A stretch of DNA of 64,000 nt from Bin87 sp963663945 (GTDB lineage Bacteria > Chloroflexota > Dehalococcoidia > Lucifugimonadales > UBA3495), in assembly GCA_963663945.1 (NCBI GenBank), contig OY760687.1:2728001-2792000 (forward strand), written 5' to 3'. Below the pieces are notes generated by a model. It was not told the DNA's origin and did not search any database. It saw only the letters and a list, made by a program, of their open reading frames with translations. Positions within the stretch are counted from its first letter, which is position 1. Each line of letters starts with the position of its first letter. The position numbers and the translations under genes were made by a program. This document shows, in pieces, positions 15,493-24,007 of this stretch.

Positions 15493-16650
15493 CTATCCCA
15501 ATTGCCCCCGGCCGGAAACCCGCCAATACCCCACCAGCTTGCCATCCCGCACGGCGCGAATGTAGTCATACTGATTGACGCACAGGGCCAGATTGAACGG
15601 AACCAGGTGCACCTTGTCGTTCGGCATCAACCGCTCGGTGGCCGGTCCTTCCAAATCCAGTATCCCGTGCTCCGCGCTGAACCGGGAGGCGACGGCGCCC
15701 TCGAACGCCTCCAGAACGGGTACACCGAAATCGGGCCCGGTAGTCTTGTGACCGGCATCCACCACGGCCCGGCCCGCCACCGGATGGCTGATGACCGTCG
15801 CCAGTACACTGGCCGCCGGCTGCAACTCCGGGCGCACGCGCCGGGTTTCCATATCCATCAGAGCGTACACGCCGGCCTGGACCTCAGTGATGCCCGAAAT
15901 TTGAGAGACGATATCGTAGTTGTAGGTGCTGCCCGCGCTCACCGTCGCAACCTCAATGCCGGCCTGCTCCAGAGCGCCTCGCGCGTCCAGAACCGGTTGC
16001 AACCGGCGGCGGGTTTCAGCCTCCAGTTCCGACCGGTCCGTTATGGCCAGCGGGCCCTCGTAGGTCATTATCCCCTTCAATGACAATCCGGGCGCGCTGG
16101 CAACCGTTTGCGCCAGATCAACCGCATCCTGCACGGACGCCACACCGCCAAACCCGTACCCGGCGTCCATGTCCACCAACACCCCCACGGTGACGCCGGC
16201 GGCCTGCGCAGCCTCGGCGAGGTCGTGGACATTTCGGGGGTTGTCGACTGCCGCACTCAAAGTGATCCGGCCCGCCATGGCGACCAACCGGCTGATCTTG
16301 GCGGCGGTGATTACGCGGCCGGCTATGAGGATGTCGTCAATGGCGCCCGAAGGCGACGCACCCCCGTCGTCGGCAGCAGCAAATGCCTCGGCCTCCGCCA
16401 GGGAGCTGACCGCTACGCCGCCGGAGTTGCCCGCCGCGGACAGCTGGATCCGGGCGATTTCAGGACAGCCGTGACAGGAGACATGAGGCCGAACCGCGAC
16501 CCCTCCAGCTCCCGATCCATCGTCGGAGCCGCTAACGACATCGTGCAGCACCGCGATGTTCTGCTCCATTATCCCCAGATCGACCACCAGGGCCGGCGTG
16601 TCCAGTTCTTCTGCGGGGGAGCCAATGGGCTGAAATATCGGTCGCTCCAC
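15493..16650 (-). CDS. PLP fold-III homologue lacking the Schiff-base lysine (DSD1 family)
   Basis: 385 residues, clearly paralogous to the next gene: ELDTPALVVDLGIMEQNI at the start, LSLKGIMTYEGPLA, and VVDAGHKTTGPDFG near the end. However, the PLP segment reads RPHVSCHGCPEIA, with Ser58 at the position of the catalytic Lys and Gly61 at the second Lys. Unless another lysine substitutes, it cannot form the internal aldimine and may be a regulatory or binding pseudoenzyme. The C-terminal metal ligands are also not canonical (VPFNLALC). The start is GTG at 16650 with GAGAGG about 10 nt upstream; the nearby ATG at 16657 is out of frame. Confidence 0.8.
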   Translation of the reverse strand: MERPIFQPIGSPAEELDTPALVVDLGIMEQNIAVLHDVVSGSDDGSGAGGVAVRPHVSCHGCPEIARIQLSAAGNSGGVAVSSLAEAEAFAAADDGGASPSGAIDDILIAGRVITAAKISRLVAMAGRITLSAAVDNPRNVHDLAEAAQAAGVTVGVLVDMDAGYGFGGVASVQDAVDLAQTVASAPGLSLKGIMTYEGPLAITDRSELEAETRRRLQPVLDARGALEQAGIEVATVSAGSTYNYDIVSQISGITEVQAGVYALMDMETRRVRPELQPAASVLATVISHPVAGRAVVDAGHKTTGPDFGVPVLEAFEGAVASRFSAEHGILDLEGPATERLMPNDKVHLVPFNLALCVNQYDYIRAVRDGKLVGYWRVSGRGQLG

Positions 16651-16815
16651 GGTTCATGTACCTCTCATTTGCGGCGTTTGCGGGCAAGATAGCACAAATA
16701 GCGCCCCGGGCTTGTCGATCTATCGCCGCCGCGGAAGCCAACCCCAGGCGGCGTTGCTCGAACCAGCCTTTGCGAGGACGGAACCTTGCAAATGCCCTTG
16801 CCGATCCTACGGCGA

Positions 16816-17115
16816 TCAGGCTGGCTCCAGCCAGTGCTGGTAAACGTCGACGAGTAGCGTATCTGTCGGGTTGCCGGCGTAGTCCGGCCACAGATCAGTT
16901 TGCTGCAAACGCACGCGATAGAGGGGCTGGCGGGGCAATCCATCGCCTCCGTGGGCCAGCGTCTCCGGATTGGGAAAGACCCCGCACAGCGCGTCAACCG
17001 TGCCGGTGTGCCCCTGGATGTAATGCGGCGTGCGAAAATGGTGCGCCGGCGAACCAACGCGCACGCGCACGGACGTCCCATCGGGATAGCGAACAGGTTC
17101 GGCCGGTGTGGTCAT
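16816..17115 (-). CDS. Nitrile hydratase beta subunit, C-terminal (SH3-like) half as a separate protein
   Basis: 99-residue protein equal to the C-terminal domain of nitrile hydratase beta: GTSVRVRVGSPAHHFRTPHYIQGHTGTV, then PLYRVRLQQTDLW and LLVDVYQHWLEPA. In ordinary nitrile hydratases this domain is fused to the half encoded by the preceding gene. The ATG at 17115 overlaps the TAA of that gene by one base (TAATG), so this is a real split with coupled translation, not a frameshift. Thiocyanate hydrolase and the three-subunit toyocamycin nitrile hydratase have the same kind of split. It should help build the cobalt site interface. Confidence 0.88.
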   Translation of the reverse strand: MTTPAEPVRYPDGTSVRVRVGSPAHHFRTPHYIQGHTGTVDALCGVFPNPETLAHGGDGLPRQPLYRVRLQQTDLWPDYAGNPTDTLLVDVYQHWLEPA

Positions 17116-17417
17116 TAGAGCCCCAGCTCCCGCAACTCGGCGGCTTTGGCGTCGATCTCCTCGGCGGTGAGGATGCCCTTCTCGATCAGCAGTAACTCCA
17201 GAGCGGCGGTCCACTTTTCGTAGTACGACAGCGCTTCGTAGCGTTCCGGAGGCAGGCTTTCGATGGCGCGGCGCATCTCGTCGGTGGTGCGTATGCCCTG
17301 CTGACCGAGCACCTGATGTACGGCATCGACGCGCCGTTCCCAATCGCTGTACTCGTGATCGGCGAGGTCAATGGGCGTGTCGTCGGGCCAACCGCCACGG
17401 TCGTGTACTGCAGGCAT
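17115..17417 (-). CDS. Nitrile hydratase beta subunit, N-terminal half as a separate protein
   Basis: 100-residue helical domain: VHDRGGWPDD at the start, WERRVDAVHQVLGQQGIRTTDEMRRAIESLPPERY, then SYYEKWTAALELLLIEKGILTAEEIDA. The last stretch is the hallmark of beta-subunit N-terminal domains (YYExWxxALExLLxEKG). AAGGAG lies 8 nt before the ATG at 17417, and the deacetylase gene ends 4 nt upstream. It overlaps the C-half gene by one base. Nitrile hydratase activators are distant relatives of this domain, but the YYE motif favours a true subunit. Confidence 0.88.
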   Translation of the reverse strand: MPAVHDRGGWPDDTPIDLADHEYSDWERRVDAVHQVLGQQGIRTTDEMRRAIESLPPERYEALSYYEKWTAALELLLIEKGILTAEEIDAKAAELRELGL

Positions 17418-17421
17418 GATC

Positions 17422-18240
17422 CTACGCTCCTTTTTCCCACATCGTCGCCACGTCCACCGAACGCATGAAGCTAACGCCGGGGAAGGTCTTGATGTACTCA
17501 ATCAGGCGCTCCAGCATGAGCAGGCGCCCCGGCCGTCCGATGTACTGCGGGTGCATGGTGAGGTTGAAGCAGCGGCCATAGCGGTACATTCCGCGGAATT
17601 CGGCCGCCCAGCTTTCAAACACCTCGTCCGGGTTCCGCATGGGTCCCAACCGGTTGGCGGAGGGGGCATAGGCGAAATGCGGAGCATCGTCCAACAGCCA
17701 ATGGATGGGCAGCTCAACCAGGTTCCGTGGCGGGTCCCCACCCTGCACGAAATACGGCGCGTCGTCGCCCATCAGGCTGCTGTCGTACTGGAAGTTGTGC
17801 TTGGCAAGCAGGTCCAGCGAGACCGGGCTGAGTTCCCAGCTGGGCGAACGATAGCCGACCGGCGCGTCACCGGTGAGTTCCCCCAGGATGCTGATGCCCT
17901 TGACCAGCACTTCCTCTTCCTTCTCGGGCGTCATGGTGGCCGGCGGCTCGTGGATGTAGCCGTGATGGGCCACCTCGTGCCCGCGCCCTGCGATTTCGCG
18001 CACCAGGTCGGGGTGGGTTTCGGCGACATAGCCGGGGATGTAGAAGCTGCCCGGTATGCCCTGGGCGTCCAGCATGTCCAGGATGCGCGGTGTGGCCACG
18101 CTCGGCCCGTATTCCGCCATCGACAGCAGGCTGGGGTAGTTGATGAAATCGGGGTTCCGATTCAGCCAGGAGGTGATGCCGTCCACGTCGAAGGTGATGA
18201 GCGCGACGCAGCGAATGTCGTCAGGCCAGATGCCGGCCAT
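17422..18240 (-). CDS. NodB-type polysaccharide deacetylase family hydrolase
   Basis: 272-residue carbohydrate esterase 4 fold. Metal-site residues are seen as TFDVDG (Asp18/Asp20), HHGYIHE (His93 and His97) and RSPSWELSP (Arg131, Trp135). There is no signal peptide, which points to a cytoplasmic enzyme. Related cytoplasmic members include the allantoinase PuuE and the HpPgdA group, which act on small amides or imides rather than polymers. GGGAGGG lies 6 nt before the ATG. It ends 4 nt before the nitrile hydratase beta N-half gene and so probably belongs to that operon. Substrate unknown; an amide or N-acyl group is plausible. Confidence 0.85.
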   Translation of the reverse strand: MAGIWPDDIRCVALITFDVDGITSWLNRNPDFINYPSLLSMAEYGPSVATPRILDMLDAQGIPGSFYIPGYVAETHPDLVREIAGRGHEVAHHGYIHEPPATMTPEKEEEVLVKGISILGELTGDAPVGYRSPSWELSPVSLDLLAKHNFQYDSSLMGDDAPYFVQGGDPPRNLVELPIHWLLDDAPHFAYAPSANRLGPMRNPDEVFESWAAEFRGMYRYGRCFNLTMHPQYIGRPGRLLMLERLIEYIKTFPGVSFMRSVDVATMWEKGA

Positions 18241-18311
18241 GGTGTCCCTCCCGTAAATCTAGTGGGCGGTAGCAGTTCTATCAGATCGGTCCGTACTGCA
18301 CGGCAAGCGGT

Positions 18312-19592
18312 CTACCTGGCAGGGATGATATCAAAGCCGGTGTAGGGGCGCAGGACTTCGGGGATTACCACCGACCCGTCGGGCTGCTGGTTGTTCTCCA
18401 GGATGGCGATAATCACCCGCGGCAGGGCCAGGCCCGACCCGTTCAGGGTGTGGACGAAGCGCGGCCGCTCACCCACTCCGGGCCGGTAGCGCACGTTCGC
18501 GCGACGGGCCTGGAAATCCGTGCAATTGGAGCAGGACGACACTTCCAGCCATTCCTGGGAACCGGCGGCCCAGACCTCGATGTCATAGGACTTGGCCGAC
18601 GGGAAGGAGATGTCGCCGGCACACAGTTGCAGGATGCGGTAAGGCAGGTCAAGGCGCTGGCATACCGCCTCGGCGTTTGCCAACAGCGCCTCAAGCTCAT
18701 CGAAGGAGGTGTCCGGCTCGACAAACTTGTACATCTCCACCTTGTTGAACTGGTGGACCCGCTTGATGCCCCGCGTGTCCCGTCCTGCCGCCGCCTTTTC
18801 GCGGCGGAAGCACGGGGTATGCGCGACGTAATAGAGGGGCAGATCATCGGCGGTGAGGATCTCGTCCCGGTGCAGGTTGGTGACGGGCACCTCCGCAGTG
18901 GGAATGAGCCAGAGGTCATCCTCATCATCGTGGTAGAGATTGTCGGCAAACAACGGCAGGTTACCGGAACCCTCCATGATCTCGCGGCGCACCAGGATGG
19001 GAAGCGCAACCTCCGTGTAGCCGTGCTCGCCGCCGTGCAGGTCCAGCATCCAGGAGATGATGGCCCGCTCCAGCCTCGCGCCGTAACCGTTCAACGTGTA
19101 GAACCGGCTGCCGGAGAGCTTGACGCCCCGCTGAAAGTCGATGATTCCGAGATCCTCGGCCAGATCCCAGTGTGGCTTCGCTTCAAATTCCAGGGTGGTC
19201 GACTCGCCCCAGTGGCGCAGCACCACGTTGCCGGTCTCGTCAACGCCTTCCGGTGTGCTGACGTCCGGCAGGTTAGGCAATGCGAGCATGGCGTCGTTAA
19301 TCCGGGCGTCCAGATCGCGCACCAGGTCTTCCAGCTCATTGATGCGGCGGCCGACGTCTCGCATCTCGGCGACGATACTTTCATCCGGCTGGCCGCCCTG
19401 AGACCGAGATTGGCCAATTTCGCGGGACACCGCGTTGCGGCGGGCGCGAAGTTCGTCGCCGTCGGTGATCGCCACACGCCTTTGGGCGTCCATGGCCAGG
19501 ATTTCATCCAGGCAATCCTCGTCCTCTGCGCGGCGGATCAGGGCGGCGCGAACTATGTCAGTATCGTTACGGATTTGTTCAAGGGAAAGCAT
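18312..19592 (-). CDS. serS: Seryl-tRNA synthetase
   Basis: 426 residues, class II synthetase charging tRNA-Ser (and tRNA-Sec where present). The N-terminal coiled-coil arm spans about 28-100. Motif 2 is seen as TPCFRREKAAAGRDTRGIKR, followed by VHQFNKVEMYKF, and motif 3 as LNGSGLALPRVIIAILEN. Length and order are standard. It lies 11 nt after the Uma2 gene in the same direction, with the deacetylase gene 71 nt downstream. Confidence 0.97.
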   Translation of the reverse strand: MLSLEQIRNDTDIVRAALIRRAEDEDCLDEILAMDAQRRVAITDGDELRARRNAVSREIGQSRSQGGQPDESIVAEMRDVGRRINELEDLVRDLDARINDAMLALPNLPDVSTPEGVDETGNVVLRHWGESTTLEFEAKPHWDLAEDLGIIDFQRGVKLSGSRFYTLNGYGARLERAIISWMLDLHGGEHGYTEVALPILVRREIMEGSGNLPLFADNLYHDDEDDLWLIPTAEVPVTNLHRDEILTADDLPLYYVAHTPCFRREKAAAGRDTRGIKRVHQFNKVEMYKFVEPDTSFDELEALLANAEAVCQRLDLPYRILQLCAGDISFPSAKSYDIEVWAAGSQEWLEVSSCSNCTDFQARRANVRYRPGVGERPRFVHTLNGSGLALPRVIIAILENNQQPDGSVVIPEVLRPYTGFDIIPAR

Positions 19593-19603
19593 CGTGGGTT
19601 CAG

Positions 19604-20296
19604 TTACACCAAGTCGAAAATCAACTCCCGAACGGCAAAGGTGAAACCGGGCAGCACCTCCTCGCCGTCGAGCATGTCAGGTTCAGCCAGCAGCTCAGGT
19701 TCAGCCACGCCGGCGCGGTAGACGCGCACGGTGCGCTCTAGAGGGTCGATGAGCCAGCCAAGCTTTGCGCCATTGTCCATGTATTCCCGCATCTTTGCCA
19801 GGAGAGGCTGTAGTGACCGCTGGGAGGTCGACCTGATTTCGACCACGAAATCGGGGCAGTAGGGTCGCGCACGTGGCGGATCTGATGGCGGTGGAACAAT
19901 CTTGTCGCGAGTCGTCCAAGCCACATCCGGGCTTCGGATGGCGCCGTTAGCCAATCGGAACGCACTGGTTGGACCGGTCACTATGCCCGGTCGGCCACTC
20001 CGGATGTTCCACTCGCGCAACTCTCCATAAGACTCGCCTTCCTGTTCGTCCGATGGAGGGTAGGTGGGAGGCATGAGTTCGATAACTCCGTCTGCGGCGA
20101 GTTCCATCTGCCAGAGGTATTCCTGGTTGGCCGCCGCCAACTCCCAAAACCAACGTTCGCAGGCATCAGGTCCCGCTTCGATCACGGCACCAGGCAGTCG
20201 CAGCGCAATGGGCAACACGTCCAACGCGCCAACCATCTCTGCGACGGGCAGGTCCGGTCCCGTTTGCGGCCTGGGATGAGTAGGGGCCGTTGTCAT
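19604..20296 (-). CDS. Uma2 family (DUF820) PD-(D/E)xK-like nuclease
   Basis: 230 residues. Family pattern: EGESYGELREWN, RLANGAIRSPDVAW (Asp of the core), PDFVVEIRS (Glu, with Arg instead of the usual Lys or Leu-Ser) and KMREYMDNGAKLGWLIDP. Uma2 proteins are common, often multicopy, in cyanobacteria and Chloroflexi; a restriction-like fold is established but the cellular role is not. It sits between lysS (5 nt gap) and serS (11 nt gap), an unusual place for this gene. Confidence 0.85.
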   Translation of the reverse strand: MTTAPTHPRPQTGPDLPVAEMVGALDVLPIALRLPGAVIEAGPDACERWFWELAAANQEYLWQMELAADGVIELMPPTYPPSDEQEGESYGELREWNIRSGRPGIVTGPTSAFRLANGAIRSPDVAWTTRDKIVPPPSDPPRARPYCPDFVVEIRSTSQRSLQPLLAKMREYMDNGAKLGWLIDPLERTVRVYRAGVAEPELLAEPDMLDGEEVLPGFTFAVRELIFDLV

Positions 20297-20301
20297 ACTG
20301 G

Positions 20302-21933
20302 TTACCCGATCTCGGGCTCCTGATCGGTTGTCGCGTCATCCGTCCCGCTGCGCCCATCCATCGCGGCGGTAGAGGTGGCAGGTGGGAGGATGGCTTCAGC
20401 CTCTATCGGGATCCTGGAGCGCATCTGCGGAAATAGTAGCACATCGCGTATCGTGGACTGGCCGGTCAGCAGCATGACCAGCCGGTCGATGCCGATGCCG
20501 AGACCGCCGGTGGGCGGCATGCCGTATTCCAGGGCGGTCAGGAAATCGTCGTCGGTGCGGTCGGCTTCCTCGTCGTTGTAGGCGTCGCGTTGGTGCTCCT
20601 GCGCGGCGAACCGGGCCCGCTGGACCTCGGGATCGTTCAGCTCGGTGTATGAGTTGGCGATCTCCATGCCCGCGGCAAAGGCTTCGAACCGTTCGACGTA
20701 GCCTGGCTTGTCGGGGTGTCCCTTGGCCAGAGGCGACATGTCCTCGGGGTAGTCGATCAGGAAGGACGGCTGGACGAGGTGAGGCTCCACGTAGACCGAG
20801 AGCATCTTGTCGATGAGGCGCCCGCGGGCCTCTCTCGGAGCGGGTTCCAAACCCAGTTCGCGGCACTTTCCGGTAAGCGATTCGGCGTCGGGGTAGTCTT
20901 CAATGTCAACGCCGCTCCGCCGCTGCAATTCCTCACGCAGCGATAGCCGAGGCCACGGTGGCGTGAAGTCGATCACTTCGTCTCCCATCGCGATCTGCAT
21001 CGAACCATGCACATCCTGCGCCAGCGATGAAACCAGCGACTCCACCATCTCCATCACCGCGTTGTAATCGGCGTAGGCTTCGTAGGATTCCAGCAGGGTG
21101 AACTCAGGATTGTGGTCCTGATCTATGCCCTCGTTGCGGAAAACTCGCCCAATCTCATACACCTTGTCCAGCCCACCGACGATCAGGCGCTTGAGGTACA
21201 ACTCAGTGGCAATGCGCAGGTATAGCTGCTCGTCCAGGGCATTGTGGTGGGTGATGAAAGGTCGGGCGTGGGCGCCGGCAGGGATCGGCACCAGGATGGG
21301 CGTGTCCACCTCGACGAAACCGCGCCCATCCAGGAAGCGGCGAATGCCGCTGATGATGCGACTGCGCTGCACGAAGGTGTCGGCGACCTCGGGGTTGGCG
21401 ATCAGGTCCAGGTAGCGTTGGCGGTAACGGGTTTCGACATCCCTCAACCCGTGCCATTTCTCGGGCAGGGGACGCATTCCCTTGGCGAGAATGGTCAGGC
21501 CATGCGCCTCGATGGTGGGCTGGCCGGTGCGGGTTCGTATCATGTTGCCGTCGACACCCAGGAAATCGCCGAGATCGAGGTCCTGCAGCGCAGCGTACTC
21601 GTCGCCCAGAACGTTCTGCCGCAACATGGCCTGCATCGTACCCGAAGCATCGCGCAGATCGAGAAAGGCGGCGCGGCCCATCACGCGCATGGACACGATG
21701 CGACCGGCGACGCTGATCCCCGCCGCGCGGTCGGGCGCCTGGGCTTCCTCAGCGGCCTCGAACAGCTTGATGGCTTCGTCGGTGGTGCAACTGCGCTTGA
21801 ACCGCGGCGGATAGGGATCTACGCCACGTTGCCGGATGCGCTGCAGTTTCGCGCGCCGGCTATCCAGGTTGGCCTGGAGGCTACCGGGATTCTCCGCTGG
21901 CGAATCCTGGATGGTTTCGGGTGTTTCCGGCAT
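20302..21933 (-). CDS. lysS: Lysyl-tRNA synthetase, class II
   Basis: 543 residues. The OB-fold anticodon domain (VAGRIVSMRVMGRAAFLDLRD) is followed by the class II core: RYRQRYLDLIANPEV, FVEVDTPIL (motif 1), RVFRNEGIDQDHNPEFTLLE (motif 2) and GGLGIGIDRLVMLLTGQ (motif 3). About 35 extra residues after the core (IEAEAILPPATS...) are low complexity. No ribosome site is obvious before the ATG. A good promoter lies about 235 nt upstream, leaving a long leader. It is first of a likely operon with the Uma2 gene and serS. Confidence 0.97.
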   Translation of the reverse strand: MPETPETIQDSPAENPGSLQANLDSRRAKLQRIRQRGVDPYPPRFKRSCTTDEAIKLFEAAEEAQAPDRAAGISVAGRIVSMRVMGRAAFLDLRDASGTMQAMLRQNVLGDEYAALQDLDLGDFLGVDGNMIRTRTGQPTIEAHGLTILAKGMRPLPEKWHGLRDVETRYRQRYLDLIANPEVADTFVQRSRIISGIRRFLDGRGFVEVDTPILVPIPAGAHARPFITHHNALDEQLYLRIATELYLKRLIVGGLDKVYEIGRVFRNEGIDQDHNPEFTLLESYEAYADYNAVMEMVESLVSSLAQDVHGSMQIAMGDEVIDFTPPWPRLSLREELQRRSGVDIEDYPDAESLTGKCRELGLEPAPREARGRLIDKMLSVYVEPHLVQPSFLIDYPEDMSPLAKGHPDKPGYVERFEAFAAGMEIANSYTELNDPEVQRARFAAQEHQRDAYNDEEADRTDDDFLTALEYGMPPTGGLGIGIDRLVMLLTGQSTIRDVLLFPQMRSRIPIEAEAILPPATSTAAMDGRSGTDDATTDQEPEIG

Positions 21934-22332
21934 CAGTAGTTGAGTGTGGGAAGTGGCGCTTAGCCAAGTCTGATTTCGATCGTGTCAACCGGGCTTGCAG
22001 ATTGCAAGGGCGTGGACCTGTCGTGAGGTACGTGTGTTTCAGGTTGGCGGTCTGGCACGCTTTGCCGGATCGCCCGGGCTCCCACGGACGGAAACGCAAC
22101 GGTTGGCCCCACGAAGGCCCGACATTAAACCGGGGAGAGGCTGTGTCAGCCTGCTCCCTTGGCTGAAATTGTAAATCTGCGGCCTCAGGTTGTAAAGCGA
22201 AACCGGGACAACTTTGCGATCATGTGCAAAGACAATCAGAAACCATTGCGTTTAGAATTCAACACGATTGACGCCCGCCATAGTCGGCCACGATCGATAT
22301 ACAGTCCGGTAACGATTGAGTGAGGTGAATAG
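21934..22332. other. Intergenic region between divergent lysS and yip1-like gene
   Basis: About 400 nt with no convincing gene. It holds the lysS promoter at 22168-22196 (reverse) and a leader of roughly 225 nt before lysS. I looked for a T-box (the AGGGTGGNACCGCG signature) and did not find one. GAGGTG just before 22333 serves the Yip1 gene. Confidence 0.6.
22168..22196 (-). promoter_or_regulatory. Sigma-70 promoter of lysS
   Basis: On the reverse strand TTTACA (22196-22191), a 17-nt spacer and TACAAT (22173-22168): one mismatch to consensus in each box with ideal spacing. Transcription would start near 22161. Confidence 0.65.
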
Positions 22333-22875
22333 ATGATCCAGAGAATGATCGGAGCGGCGTTGTTCAACGCCGAAACATACGAGGAAATCGAAGCAGATCC
22401 GGGAGCAATCGGGCAGGCCATACTGGTGGTGCTGCTGGTGACCCTCTGTGGCGCCGTCGGCGGAGTCATCGGCGGCCTGTTGGGCGACGCCTCGGCGCTC
22501 AAGATTTTATTTGGCGTCATCGCCGGCCTGGTGTTCGGCATCGTGCGGTGGGCTATCTGGGTGTCCGTGCTCAGCCTGGTGGGCGGCATGATGCTGCGCA
22601 CCGGAAGCACCCACACCAGTTGGGCAGAGATCGGCCGAGTGGTCGGCTTCGCGTACACGCCGGGTATTCTGTCGATCTTCAGCTTCGTGCCGTTCATCGG
22701 CTGGCTGTTCCCGGTGATCGCCTGGTTCTGGACTCTTGCTGCGGTGACCGTGGCGGTGCGCCAGGCGCTGGACTTCGAGTCGACGGGTCGGGCAATTGCT
22801 GTGGTACTGGTTGCCGCGGTGATCGGGTTCATTCCGTGGATCATAATCATCATTGTCCAGGCCACACTGCTTTAA
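22333..22875 (+). CDS. Yip1 family integral membrane protein
   Basis: 180 residues with about five hydrophobic segments (28-50, 57-82, 108-135, 155-178). The opening MIQRMIGAALFNAETYEEIEADPGA and the central WAEIGRVVGFAYTPGIL are the Yip1-domain pattern of bacterial homologues. Function in bacteria is unknown. GAGGTG lies 7 nt before the ATG. It is a single gene, with a strong hairpin without T tract 40 nt after its stop. Confidence 0.8.
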   Translation: MIQRMIGAALFNAETYEEIEADPGAIGQAILVVLLVTLCGAVGGVIGGLLGDASALKILFGVIAGLVFGIVRWAIWVSVLSLVGGMMLRTGSTHTSWAEIGRVVGFAYTPGILSIFSFVPFIGWLFPVIAWFWTLAAVTVAVRQALDFESTGRAIAVVLVAAVIGFIPWIIIIIVQATLL

Positions 22876-23240
22876 ACCAATCTCGCGCAGCCCCCTCGCC
22901 AGCGGGCATTTGTCGGGCCGGCCATCAGACGGCCGGCCCGATGCTGAAACCAAATCTCATTCAAATCCTGTCCCGAGCCGCAGGCGTCGCGATTTTCGAC
23001 CAGGCCGCCCGCCGGGAAATCTTGTCCCCCACTTGATTGTCGGTGATCAGTTGCGGCGGCCATCCGGGGCAGGGGTACGCGTTCCGGCACGCGTTTGATT
23101 CGGAGCCCACTACTCGGGTCACTATTATGGTGGCGGCAGTTTGGGCATAGGAGACCGCCATCGGGTACGTCTTATAGTTCGCGTCCATTTGCTGTAATCT
23201 TGCCGCCAAAGACAACCTCAAACAGGCGGTGAAACGCGCC
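22876..23240. other. Intergenic region with a 9-bp hairpin
   Basis: About 365 nt without a supported gene. GGGCCGGCC (22915-22923) pairs with GGCCGGCCC (22931-22939) around a 7-nt loop; there is no T tract, so it is a weak terminator candidate for the Yip1 gene. I see no tRNA or riboswitch in the remainder. Confidence 0.5.
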
Positions 23241-23975
23241 ATGCGTGACAAGTGGGCAATTCGCGAATCGGTCTGGACTTCGCTGGAAACGGCCCGCGTA
23301 GTCCGGGGAAAGTCGGTACACGACAAGATCCCCAACTTCATCGGCAGCGAGGCGGCGGCAGCCCTGGCGTCAGAGCTACCGGAGTGGGAAGCCGCCCACG
23401 CCATCAAGAGCAACCCCGATCAGGCGCAGCGTCCCCTGCGTCAACTCGCCCTGGAGCAGGGCAAGCTGCTGTACATGGCGGTGCCGAGGCTCAAGGACGA
23501 GCGGGTGTTTATCGAGCTCGACCCTGCCCGCGCCGAGGTCGTGCCGGCCAAAGCGGCCACGATATCCGGAGCGTTCAAGGTAGGCCGGCCGGTGTACGTG
23601 CACGAGATGCAGCCCATCGACCTGGTGGTTTCCGGATCGGTGGCGGTGAACAGTCAGGGCGTACGGATCGGAAAAGGCGGCGGGTTCGCTGACCTGGAAT
23701 ATGGCCTCGCGGCGGCGGCCGGTGTCGTCAGGCCGGGCACGCCTGTGGTCAGCACGGTCCACCCCATGCAACTACTGGACGAGGACCTGCCCTGGACGCA
23801 ACACGACGTGCCATTGGACATAGTGGTAACCACCGACGCAGTTATCCGATGCAGCAGCAACCAAAATGAATTGCCACGTCCCAAGGGCATTTACTGGGAG
23901 GACCTGGACGAGCGCAAGATACGATCGATCCCGTTGCTGGCGAAACTGCGCGAGGAGAACCCAACCAACGGTTGA
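23241..23975 (+). CDS. 5-formyltetrahydrofolate cyclo-ligase family protein
   Basis: About 244 residues. The C-terminal core GVRIGKGGGFADLEYGLA is the MTHFS-family phosphate/ATP loop (G-x-G-x-G-x-x-D). The N-terminal half follows the longer cyclo-ligase-like group (MRDKWAIRESVWTSLE, KIPNFIGSEAAA, AVPRLKDERVFIEL). True members convert 5-formyl-THF to methenyl-THF with ATP; long members like this may have another substrate. A GTG at 23229 would add four residues; I prefer the ATG at 23241, where the family pattern begins. The gene ends at a bidirectional terminator. Confidence 0.8.
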   Translation: MRDKWAIRESVWTSLETARVVRGKSVHDKIPNFIGSEAAAALASELPEWEAAHAIKSNPDQAQRPLRQLALEQGKLLYMAVPRLKDERVFIELDPARAEVVPAKAATISGAFKVGRPVYVHEMQPIDLVVSGSVAVNSQGVRIGKGGGFADLEYGLAAAAGVVRPGTPVVSTVHPMQLLDEDLPWTQHDVPLDIVVTTDAVIRCSSNQNELPRPKGIYWEDLDERKIRSIPLLAKLREENPTNG

Positions 23976-24007
23976 CGCCGGACTCAACCGGGTAACCCGC
24001 GACACAG

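Noticed and set aside
16816..17417. Frameshift splitting one nitrile hydratase beta gene
   Set aside because: The first half ends at its own TAA, the second starts with an ATG overlapping it, and each half has complete domain boundaries; thiocyanate hydrolase and ToyKL have the same split.
21934..22160. T-box riboswitch in the lysS leader
   Set aside because: The conserved AGGGTGGNACCGCG antiterminator sequence is absent and there is no terminator hairpin with T tract before lysS.
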